From Chromera velia (taxonomy: Eukaryota > Sar > Chromeraceae), in NCBI GenBank assembly GCA_018398765.1, contig JAHBMJ010000085.1, forward strand, positions 2,501 through 30,554: a DNA stretch of 28,054 nt. Reading direction: 5' to 3'. Below the pieces are notes generated by a model. The model had not been told where the DNA came from. It worked only from the letters and a program-made list of their open reading frames with translations, and ran no database searches. The position numbers and the translations under genes were made by a program. Below, piece by piece: positions 19,589 through 28,054 of this stretch. Every line of letters begins with the position of its first letter. The first letter of the stretch is position 1.

Positions 19589-22158
19589 TTATGTTCTTGC
19601 TTGAATTCCTCCTGCTTGCAAGCGTCTGATCGTCAACCGAAATTTGAGGCCCTCGATGATGCGCATGTTTTGCACATCAGGTGCACGAATGAATTGATAT
19701 GATCTGATTCCCTCAAACTCATTCATGCACGCAGACCGAACACCCAGCCAGTCAGTCAGACTCCTTCAGCCCGTTGAAGCACGGTACCCACCGAGCATTC
19801 GTATGCCTCACTTGACTGGACTGGAGTCACGCTGCGTGGCTTAATTTCCGTTAGTGGTCTTCGTCCCTCCCGGCCTTTCACTCGCCCTCGCCTCTCCTCT
19901 CCTGTCCTCTCCTCGGGCATTCATCGAATTGCTCGATGCCAAACTTGACGGCAATCGGGCACACTCTGGCTGTCAGAGGAAAAGAAGGAAAGAAAGCGCG
20001 AATGGGCACAGAAAAATTAATCATAACCTGCCGTGAAGTAAAAACCAACAGAGACCTCCAAACGTAGAGAAAACAAAGAACACCACTTTCGGTAACCTCT
20101 TTTTTCTTCTGCCTCCGAAAGTTCGTATTGCCCGTCCATTCGCTTTCCTGTGCCTAATTTGATGATCGTGAAGAAAGCTTTGGTAATCCTGACGCTTCTT
20201 TCATCTGCCATGTGCTCTCTCTCTTTCTCCCTCTGAGTAGGCGGGCGGGCAGGCAGATGCATCCATCCAGCAACAACCACAATTCGGCCAACCAATCTTA
20301 CCCAGCACAACCACGTCGCACAGATCCCTCGATCGTTTCATCATTCACTTGACACACAGCGGGTATTGTAAAAAGGCAACAGCCGCAACAACGGTAAGTG
20401 AGGGTGAAGGGATTGGATGTCAAGTCGAGACCGGAAGGCACAACACTGTAAGAGGGAGAAGAGCTGACGGCAGCACTTCGTGCGGCGGCCCTTCCCTCTT
20501 TTCTTTATCATAAAGCAACGCAACACGCGTCATGAAGGACGGCGAGAAGGAAGGAAGGAGGGAAGGAAGACAGCCAGGCAGACAGGCAGGCAGGAGGGCG
20601 GTCCATGTGCGTTTATCATGAAGCGTAAGGTGAGGTAGACAGGAGGCAGCGTAGCGTTTTCCTTTGATGCCGCCTCATCCCATAGATTGATTGGTGCCTT
20701 GACAAAAAATTGGCATTGTGTGAAGTCAACAAGCGGATCGATGTTGAATTTTTTGTGAATGCATCGGCACCCATCGACATGCGCACAGCGTTTGTTTGAG
20801 AGAGACATGGCAGCGTTTCGTTTGATTCATTCCATTTGACTCTCTTTTTTGTTTTGCACCCTCGCAGACAGACCCTCATTTTGGTTCCGCTATTTTTTCT
20901 TCTTGTTCTTTTCATGCATTGCACCACTCGTTCCTCCTGCCTTCCCTCTCTTCGTGGCGACTGGAACATAACTTTTCCACTCACGCCCAAACGCCCTTTT
21001 CTCCCTCTTTCTTCCTCTTCCGATCGTCTGCTGCTTTGTTTGTTTGTGGAAGGGTCTGATGCGAATTCATCTAAAGATGATCGTCCCTTCCCTTTCTTGC
21101 TCTCTGCAACTGCAACGGTGGGGCTGATTTGATGGAGCGTTCCTTTGGACTTTGGACAGTACAGGAATGAAATAGGGGGGGAAGCGTGCGTGGAAATTTT
21201 GTGTGTTAACTGAATTTGTGAAAGTGGAACAGATCTACGGCGGAACGAAAGGGATTGAGAGGGCATCGAACGAACGAAAGACAGAAAGACAGAAAAAAAG
21301 AGGAAGAGGAAAGGGACAGACGACCGAGCTTCCTCATCTCGTCCACCGTTTGTGCCCCGATTTTTATTTTCTTTCGCGCAATTCGAAACAATCAAATTCG
21401 GCTCACTGTCGGTCCTGATTTTTGATCAAAAGACCTTGCATTTCGTGAAATAGAAAGGAAGGTGAAGAAGCCATGCACCATACAAGCACATCAGAGCATG
21501 GAGAACAAAAACCGAGCAGCAGCAGCGGTAGGACACAACAACGGCAGGTAAACACACAAAGCAAAGCAAGGCACGATAGACAGCCTCAGCGACACGCATG
21601 AATGAAAATGACGAACGAATATTGAAAATGGAGAATGTCTTATCTGATTCTGAGGCAGTCATCATGCACATACGCATAGAGAAGAGAAGAAAGATTCACA
21701 ACAGCGGTTTGTCTGTTTGGTGGCGGATGAACAGAAATAAAAAGAGCAAGGCAGGCAAATGAAGACGACGAACGAATCTAAACGATCGCTTTCCACCAAT
21801 CAACCAGTCAATCTATTTGATACACAGCGATGAGGCAAGCAAACGTGCACCCACCAAACACAACGGCCAGCGAGCGAGCCAACCGAAAAATCGATCGGGT
21901 CCCACATGAAGCACGTGCAGATATTAGAAAGGAAAAGGAAAAAGGTATGAGTGAGTCAAGACAAGAAAGAGACGACAAGAAAGAAAAGAAAGGATAGGCG
22001 AACGTATTCAAACGAACGCCTGGTAGACAGACACGCCACTTCGAACCCCCACCCTGCTCTTTTCTTTTATGTAGCACCTCCTTCTGTCTTTTCTTGGGTT
22101 GAATGATTTGATTGCGGCTGTTTTCTTTCCCCCGTTTTGTGTGTGTCCCACTGTTTGT
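19589..22158 (-). CDS. Possible multi-exon gene, basic disordered N-terminal part, unknown family
   Basis: The strongest support is a 259-codon open minus frame (to 20616), long for this base composition. Inferred exons: 22158-22040 (5' uncertain), 21414-21325, 21234-20641, 20445-20302, 20230-20097, 19969-19945 and 19703-19589. Phases are 2,2,2,2,1,2, stop and all agree. Very good acceptors precede 21234, 20445 and 19969, and 20302 has a GTAAGA donor. The central exon is Ser/Arg/Glu-rich (RRSEEEERGRKGRLGVSGK). Later exons give a Cys-rich stretch (TLTYRCCGCCLFTIPAVC) and a mixed alpha/beta-like tail (IRAPDVQNMRIIEGLKFRL), ending GGIQART. No start codon is assigned. Doubts: donors GTCTAC at 20640 and GTTTGG at 19944 are poor, and antisense frames with decent splice sites exist (for example an ORF ending at about 20791 on the plus strand). 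Treat the exact structure as provisional. Confidence 0.33.
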
Positions 22159-22509
22159 CTGCACACACAATGACGACAGAATAGAACAACAGCTCGGGCA
22201 AAGAGCGAACTCCTCTGCAGGCCCGGTGGGAGGCGGGGCAGAACAGAACAGAAAAAGAAGGAGAAAAAAAACTGGGTCATTGTATTAGTGCATCAACCTG
22301 TCCGTCCATTTGAATCCATTTTTTTCTGCAGTCAAGCCGGAGCCACCTTAGAAAGCAAACCGAAGTGAAGTCAAAGCAAAGCAAAGCAAACAGAGGAAAA
22401 GGAAACGGCTGCGGAGGCAAAAAGCGAAGTCCGACCACACTTTGGCGGGCTGCCTCTGACCTCCCGTTGCACCTTCGCATTCTTTTCTTTTCTACTCAAG
22501 CAGACCAAA

Positions 22510-23237
22510 ATGACTGTTTTTCATCGCCTTCAATCTGTCAATGAGTCCATCCCTTTTTGACACACACAGAAGATCAACTGGCGTTTCAGATCTCTCTGAC
22601 GCGTTTGTCTCTTCCTTCTTCGACTCGCTGTCCCTGTCACTCCCTGCCTTTGCAGTTCAATTCAGGGCGTAAAATGAAATGCAGAATCGAATCCTTTCGA
22701 AAAAAAAAGGGGGGCCTCCTGTTTATTTCCGCTTCCAAAATCCACCCACCCATCGAGTGGTCGAGTAATCAGTCAGTGCAACTAGTACTCCCACGCACGA
22801 ACAGAAAGTCTGTTCACATACAAAAAGGTCTCTCCGCGGTAAGTCCTTGTGTGTCTTTCTAGGAGAGGCAGGTGGAGAGAAAGATGCAAGACTGCACTGA
22901 GAGTCTTACAAACGCCCATGAGACTGCCTGACTGCCTTCGAGTGAGCTCTCGAGAACTCTTGCTCACAGACAGTTCATGCGGCCTCGCTCATGAACTTAT
23001 CTCTTTTCTTCAACTTGTTTTTTGCTGTCGGTTTTTTTTGTCTTCACTTCGTTGCTTGACTTCTTCCAGGACACCCACCCCAGACAGACAAACAGGAAGA
23101 AGACCGAAAACAAAGAACGAAATACAAAGGCACAACAGCGTTTCACTCAAGCTTTTTACTTCACTTGCCTCGCGCGAAGAGACCGATCCCCACCGACCGC
23201 CCCATTTTTCTCCCCTTCTCCTCGTTCTACGGTGTGA
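22510..23237 (+). CDS. Small basic protein, three exons, unknown family
   Basis: Inferred exons: 22510-22536 (MTVFHRLQS), 22656-22838 and 23070-23237, all phase 0, giving 125 aa. The second exon has a strong pyrimidine-rich acceptor (ctgcctttgcag) and an ideal GTAAGT donor. The third has one of the best acceptors in the window (long T-rich tract ending ttcttccag). The product is rich in Lys/Arg (ESFRKKKGG, RQTNRKKTENKERN), with a short hydrophobic strand (GGLLFISASK) and a Pro/Ser-rich C-terminus. Exon 1's donor (GTCAAT) is weak. The gene converges on the START gene and diverges from the gene to its left. A competing minus-strand reading (22782-22967, with a 51-bp GTAAGA...CCTAG intron) is also open, so the strand is not certain. 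Confidence 0.38.
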
Positions 23238-23501
23238 TACGTAGGAAAACCACTTTTTCTTTTCTCTCCCCCCCTCTCCCATGACTGTCTCCCTCTCCCC
23301 CGCCCTCCTTTTTGCCGACCTACATGCCTGTCTGTGCCCCTTTTCAGCAGGAGAAGAAAGATAAATGAAAGAAAGCGAACAAGTAAAGGCCGTGCCCCAC
23401 AAAAACATCGAGCACGACAGACATCCGAACTTCATTACATAGATAGGGCTTCTTTCTTTTTTCACGCTACCGTCAGCTCTACCTTGAGTCAAACTGTTCT
23501 T

Positions 23502-26163
23502 TCATCTGTCTGCCTTTGCAAAAATTGCTCCCAGGTTTTGCAGGTGGAGTACGCTCTTGACCTGCAGCTGCCTGAGGATGAAGTCAGGACAAACCGCCGA
23601 CTTGAGGTCGAAGGACCACACAGCGGTCAGACGAATGCGACCGTCTGGCAGCCGTCTGGCTTCGTATCCACCTATCTGCACGAGCATAGCAACAAGGAAC
23701 AAACAAAGTCTAATCCCCTTTTCCCGTCAAGCTCGAAGTAGAAGTCCATGCGCAAGGATGGGCCAATCATTCCTTCCAAGGGATGAAAGAGAGAGGGACG
23801 CAGTATTCACCAACGAGAATACGGGACCGGCACAAACAATTGGAGTCGATTTCAGCCTTGCAGCAGAAAGCACGAAGCGTAGGCAAGAAACGGACAGAGA
23901 ACAACGTAATTTCCGGACCACCAACAGACAGAGAGCGGGAAAGGGGGGGCATGTAGAGAAAGGGAAGAAAGGAGACAGAGGCGAGATCAAATGGACACGA
24001 GAGAGGAGTCAAAAGAGGAATTCAAAGTGCACAAGAAGCAGGGCAAGAACACAAAAGTGAGAGAGAAGGGCTGCTTCACTGACCGGTGCCCACGCGCGCA
24101 CTCGACCCCTAAGCATCACGGACGGCACGCGGTCCAGTTCCGGGTGGCTGATGGACTCAATGATCGTTGCAGCGTGGTCGGGACCCAACTGAATGAAAAA
24201 TTAAGGCAAAGGCGCAAGATATACAGACTATGCGTTTCTTTATTCATTTACTTCCTTTCTTCTCTCCCTTTCTTTCACAGGATACTAAACTAAGGAGGGA
24301 CGTTGATCGAGAGACGATCCTCTTGTTCTGTCCGTGGTCTTCCCCTTTCTTTCTTACTGAGAGACAGGCAGGCTGCTGCTTAGGTCGGTCTGAGAGACGG
24401 GTGTAGAGAAACAAAGCAAAGAGCAGTTTGGAACAACAAAGGTAGGCCAAAAGTTGCTCACCCCCCCACCTCCCTTACTTCCTCTCTGACTCATGCACTC
24501 ACTCACGTCTTTGAGGGAAGCCGCGATGACGGAGAAAAAAAAAAAAACTCACTCACGTCTTTGAGGGATGCCGCCATGACGAAATCCCTCCCGGGAAAAC
24601 CGAATTGACCGTAGAAGGAAAGGTAGAAGGCACAGGTAGCGGGCCACCCTTCCTTCCAAGTACACAGCCTGCTGCCTGCAGAGTGAAATTTCAGCACAGC
24701 AAGAAAGGTAATGAACAGGAAAAACGCACAACAAACAGATGGTCTTAGAATGCAGACACGAGCACGAGAAGTGACTCCTCGCAGAAAGTTCGAGAAGTGA
24801 CCCCTCGCCGAATCGTCAGTTTCTACCCACCCCGATTACCAAGCAAGACAGAAACGGGTAAACGTTTCTTTTCCTTTCTTTTCCGATACCTCGAGATTTC
24901 ACGACTCTCCGCAGCTGCTGCATGGCAGGCGGTTTGAACTTCCAGATCACGTGCACACACACAGACCTCTCTCATTCTGTTTCTCTGAGTATGCTGACTG
25001 ACAGACAAGACAGAGTGACACACAAAGTAGACATCCAGAAAGACGGACTGACTGTACTCTGCCATGTTGTTGTATGACGCTTGCGAGCTGCTCCAGACAA
25101 TGCTCATGATGTCCCTGACGGAGAGAGACTCCAGAGACAGATCGATGGACCCTCGAACGACGCCTGCCGCAGCACCCTCAACCTTCCGCCGGTCGACCTG
25201 CACGTTCCCCGATTGAAACTTAACATCCAAAGACAGACAGGCAGGCAGGCAGGCGCAAGCAAACACACTCCTGCTGTCACAACGGCCTACAGGACGGTTG
25301 GGTGCAATGTCTTTCCTTCCTCCCACCGGACGAGTCCTTCCAGGATGCCCAAGCGAAGGGACCAAGTCGATAGCAAAAATGACTCAAGACACAATGCGCC
25401 TTTCTCAACAAAAGTATCGAGGAGGACAGGAATTAGAGCTTCGACGACAAACCGATACTGACACAGTATGGAGAAAGAGGACGAACAGATGGGTGTTCAC
25501 TCCATTTTCGCATTTTCGACCGGCAAAGTGCCACTGCTTGCGCATGCAGAAGAGCCTTTACATGTGCATTCATGCAGCGCGAGTATGACTCACAAAGATG
25601 CCGTGTTTGTTGTACAGCTCTTTCCAGACCGGCGACTTGTCTCTAGCGTTTCGGACGAGATCAGCCACTAGCGCCTCGCTCCGCACAGAATGGAAGTGCT
25701 CCAAGGTTGTGGCCAGAGCCCTAGAGAGTTTGACCTTGTCTGCAAGGTAGTAGGCGCTCTGGGACATGGCGGCCTTGTCCGGAGGACAGAAGGAAGGGTC
25801 ATCAGTGGTGGAGTGTGAAGGAATGCTCGACGTGTCTTTGCACCTTCCGTGGTTCCAGCTGTCCGCAGTGCGTACAGTACGAGGAGCCTTGAGGCTACAC
25901 TCATCAGAGAAGGGAAGATCAAGGTCACTGGAGCTGTTCTTACTTCCCAGGGAGTCGGTGTCACTGACTCTGCTGCAGGGACTCAGATTGGGGTTGTCCT
26001 CAGCCACCAGAGGCACACAGGCTGATAGAAACTCTCGGGGGAAGGCCGGAGGAGCTTCGGGCCGCCTCCGGCCGTCGCCATCTGGAAGCAAAAACGGAGC
26101 ATCTACGAGTTCGGAAGCCACCTCCTTCAAAAAAGGGAGAGGGGAACTCGACTGAGCACTCAT
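23502..26163 (-). CDS. START-domain lipid-binding protein, five exons
   Basis: START domains form a hydrophobic cup that binds and shuttles lipids. Exons: 26163-25594, 25218-25053, 24675-24557, 24188-24084 and 23675-23502. Phases are 0,1,0,0 and the product is 377 aa. Residues 1-about 170 are Pro/Ser/Asp-rich and probably disordered. The START domain follows: WKELYNKHGIF (about 180-190), VDRRKVEG...GVVRGSIDL, the core FYGQFGFPGRDFVMAASLK (R275, D276, F277; the (S/N)RDFV-type motif of the family), DHAATIIESISHPE, GGYEARRLPDGRIRLTAVW and a C-terminal helix (VLHLQNLGAIF). All expected strands and the terminal helix are present, and the stop lies 20 residues into that helix, as usual. No TM segment, PH domain or targeting signal is visible, so cytosolic lipid transfer is most likely. 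The ligand cannot be read from sequence. The four introns are nearly equal in length (375, 377, 368, 408 bp). Confidence 0.9.
24497..24581 (-). repeat. Direct duplication of an exon end with its splice donor (START gene exon 3)
   Basis: The 35 bp at 24547-24581 (last codons of exon 3, donor GTGAGT and following bases) recur at 24497-24531, 50 bp downstream in the intron, with two mismatches. A 13-A run on the plus strand separates them. In reading frame the copies give VMAASLKD and VIAASLKD, so one mismatch is silent and one is Met to Ile. Both carry AAAGAC followed by GTGAGTGAG. Confidence 0.9.
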
Positions 26164-26974
26164 TCTTTCTCTCTCTCTCTTTCGATCTTTCTCGTGCGCG
26201 CGCGAACGAACGTCCGTTCACTCTGTGATTTCTTCGCTTGTCGGTACGATCAAAACACCACGACAGAAGCACCAGGTGCACCGTTTGACACTTGGCGCCG
26301 GAGATCACGGAAAACAAACAGCGGGATGGAATGAGTGTGTAGGCCAACAGAGAATTCACCTTCATTGGACTGTTGGAGACAAGTGAAGTCTGATTGAAAG
26401 AGTGTGAAGGATTTTTGAAAAACTCTGAGCACTTCGTGCGAACGGCCAGCAATTGAGGATTTCTGTACGACGCTTCCAAATAGTGCCCCACAAGCATTTC
26501 TTTGCTTGGCCACGAAGCAGCACGTCTAGCGGCGCGCGCCGCCGCGCCATCGCGCCATCGGATTGGGCACCACGCCGCCGCCGCAATCATATCTGCCCTC
26601 ATTGCTAGCCTCATTTTAGTACATTTTACATGATTTATGTACATTTATCATATTTATGTATCTATGTATGTATCATTTGTCAGACCGTTTGAATCATTTT
26701 TATAGTGGATGGTAGAATGTCATAGATTCAGTCTTAGTGCATACAACTAGCTGTACGAGTATTTACAGGGCTAATAAAGTATAATGAAGGCTAAATTTAA
26801 GACTAATTAAGATAAATTGGGATCAGTATAGATCAGTACTACTGGTATGATCAATGTAAACCAGTACAAACCGGGCTAACTATGCAAATGACTACACATG
26901 ACAAACCTCCCTGAATCCAATTATTTTGAATACAGTAATGCAGTCTATTGCCAGACTATTGGACTTTCTCTTCT
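26164..26974. other. Intergenic: START-gene 5' region and AT-rich block
   Basis: 26164-26590 is the upstream flank of the START gene, with CT repeats immediately before the ATG and a GC-rich stretch at 26521-26582 built of gccgc/gcgcc units. 26600-26970 is AT-rich and sits just after the stop of the partial gene at 26975, so it is probably its 3' flank. ORFs crossing the area on the minus strand read through the GC stretch as Ala/Arg runs and look spurious. Confidence 0.5.
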
Positions 26975-27463
26975 TCAATATTCAATAATAATTGCCTCTT
27001 CCTTTTTGCTTTCTGTTTCTTTCATAAGAAGAGCCTCTACATTCTGAAGCAGTGCTTCACACTCTTGTTCTTCCTCCCTGCACGCAGCCTCTCCGGCAAT
27101 ACACTCTCTCTCAAGCAATTGCTGCAAGTCCCGCACATCATAAGCATCTGGAAAGATCAGCGGAGGGGGCGCTACAGGTTCAGCAGAGCACCCACCACTG
27201 GGAGGTGGTCGAGCCGGCACCCGGGGGGGCAGGTGGGGGTTCGGAGGGATCTGTGCTAGTCCGGCCACCAGAGCGGAGAGACGCGAGGCCTCCCTAGGAT
27301 CCCCCAGGACCTCCACTGCCCTCCTCTGGAACTCCAAAGGATCCGGAAGATCATGCAGAGATGCAGCGTTACCAGAAGTTGCCTCTTTCTCGCTTCTCCT
27401 GCGTCTCTCCGGTCCCCTGCCAGCTGCTTCCTGCACACATGCGTTTACGGCCTTCGTCTCCTC
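26975..27463 (-). CDS. Terminal exon of a coiled-coil / Pro-rich protein, partial
   Basis: The last 162 codons of a gene whose 5' part lies to the right. The exon opens after a pyrimidine-rich acceptor (ctctcttcccttgag) with EETKAVNACVQEAAGRG. A helical segment follows (PLEFQRRAVEVLGDPREASR), then a Pro-rich linker (NPHLPPRVPARPPPSGG), then a Glu-rich coiled coil (LLERECIAGEAACREEEQE and onward) ending in EEAIIIEY. No catalytic motif is visible. A possible upstream exon ends at 27674 with a good GTACGT donor, but the only frame open through it (phase 2 in, 1 out) does not join this one directly, so at least one exon is missing from the model. Family not recognised. Confidence 0.5.
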   Translation of the reverse strand, partial: EETKAVNACVQEAAGRGPERRRRSEKEATSGNAASLHDLPDPLEFQRRAVEVLGDPREASRLSALVAGLAQIPPNPHLPPRVPARPPPSGGCSAEPVAPPPLIFPDAYDVRDLQQLLERECIAGEAACREEEQECEALLQNVEALLMKETESKKEEAIIIEY

Positions 27464-28054
27464 CTCAAGGGAAGAGAGGGGAGAGAAGGCCGCCTCGCAC
27501 CGGTCTGCATGCATACGCCCACATGCAGTCAAAGACAGACAGACAGACAGACAATCAGCATGCTAGTTATCATTCGATCTGCAGAACTCCTTTCCAAAAA
27601 TCTGTTGATGCCTCCCTCGATCTGTAGGGAGTAGTGCAGTGCAGAAGGTCGGAATTGAATCATCCATACGTACCCTCAGGATGTTGGGAAGACACGCGAC
27701 TGGAGACCACTCGCACACTAAACATCACCGCGCAGACGTACAGCCTGCACCCACAAACTCCAACGCAAAGAAAGACAGACTCTTTCTCTCCTGCTGCAGA
27801 ATTACTTGCCTCTCCTCCTCATCAGACCTCTCACTGCAAAACTTTGATTCTTTTCCTCTAAATCGCAGCGTCCCCCACTTCCTCTCACACTTCTTTCAAG
27901 AGAGCCTTGGACATGGGCAGGCACGAAGGCAGGCAGACAGGAAGCGTGAAGTCCTTGATTGACCCCACGCGCCCGTCATTGGCATCAAGCACCTTTTTCA
28001 TTACCAATCCCCCCACACACCCCGAATTTTTTGACCGTCCCCCCCCCCCCCCCC
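27464..28054. other. Right edge: probable introns of the partial minus-strand gene
   Basis: Contains an ACAG repeat (27534-27552), a candidate minus-strand exon at about 27744-27674 with acceptor gggtgcag and donor GTACGT, and a terminal C-homopolymer (28037-28054) where the contig probably broke. Nothing else is supported. Confidence 0.4.

Noticed and set aside
20619-20791. Plus-strand two-exon 41-aa gene (MKRK joined to IDWCLDKKLAL...)
   Set aside because: It has a tidy 50-60 bp intron and good composition, but lies antisense to a 259-codon open frame. The longer frame is less likely by chance. Kept only as a caveat.
21415-21481. First exon MVHGFFTFLS for the 19.6-22.2 kb gene
   Set aside because: Phases fit, but the intron would be only 20 bp, shorter than is believable for this genome.
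22782-22967. Minus-strand ORF ending YVNRLSVRAWEY
   Set aside because: The neighbouring 51-bp intron has good ends, but joining across it in this frame gives an immediate stop, and the plus-strand exon here has stronger sites.
26000-26644. 214-aa minus ORF overlapping the START gene's first exon
   Set aside because: It is a different frame from the START protein and reads through GC-repeat DNA as Ala/Arg runs. The START frame is confirmed by its downstream exons.

Overview
This window looks like nuclear DNA of an intron-rich, plastid-bearing protist. There are no bacterial-style operons. Genes lie on both strands, their short exons joined across GT-AG introns of roughly 50-700 bp, and microsatellites (CA/GT, CT/GA, CTTT, GATC) are everywhere. 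One intronless gene begins with a signal peptide followed by a Ser/Thr-rich transit-like stretch, as expected for import into a complex (secondary) plastid. I read this as an alveolate alga, most likely a chromerid such as Chromera velia. That is an inference from architecture, not a sequence match.

Three genes are identified by clear family signatures. (1) 8149-9468 (-) is a single-exon FtsH-like M41 metalloprotease homologue with HEAGH but no AAA+ ATPase domain, of the plant VIR3 / 'stress-regulated' type and probably plastid-targeted. (2) 10342-15101 (+) is a seven-exon APE2-type AP endonuclease (964 aa) with all exonuclease-endonuclease-phosphatase motifs, a PIP box and a GRF zinc finger. 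(3) 23502-26163 (-) is a five-exon START-domain lipid-transfer protein (377 aa). Splice phases agree at every junction of (2) and (3). Genes (1) and (2) are divergent and share an 873-bp intergenic region with 10-bp tandem repeats and a GC-rich palindromic block.

Other genes are supported by open frames and splice logic only. They are a secreted protein of unknown family (about 1054-2772, -), a single-pass membrane protein with an acidic tail (4250-5050, +), a small multi-exon gene (16269-17628, -), a possible multi-exon gene (19589-22158, -), a small three-exon gene (22510-23237, +) and the last exon of a coiled-coil protein that runs off the right side (26975-27463, -).

From left to right: 1-2772 secreted-protein gene and a low-complexity left edge; 2773-4249 mostly noncoding; 4250-5050 membrane protein; 5051-8148 repeat-rich then AT-rich noncoding DNA; 8149-15101 the protease/APE2 divergent pair; 15102-16268 AT-rich spacer; 16269-19588 small gene and ambiguous sequence; 19589-23237 weakly supported genes; 23502-26163 START gene; 26164-28054 AT-rich spacer and a partial gene. 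I see no evidence that these genes form one pathway. The window reads as ordinary eukaryotic neighbourhood. Its most notable points are the frequent GTCAG splice donors, a duplicated splice-donor segment in the START gene, the shared promoter region, and the unknown secreted protein.
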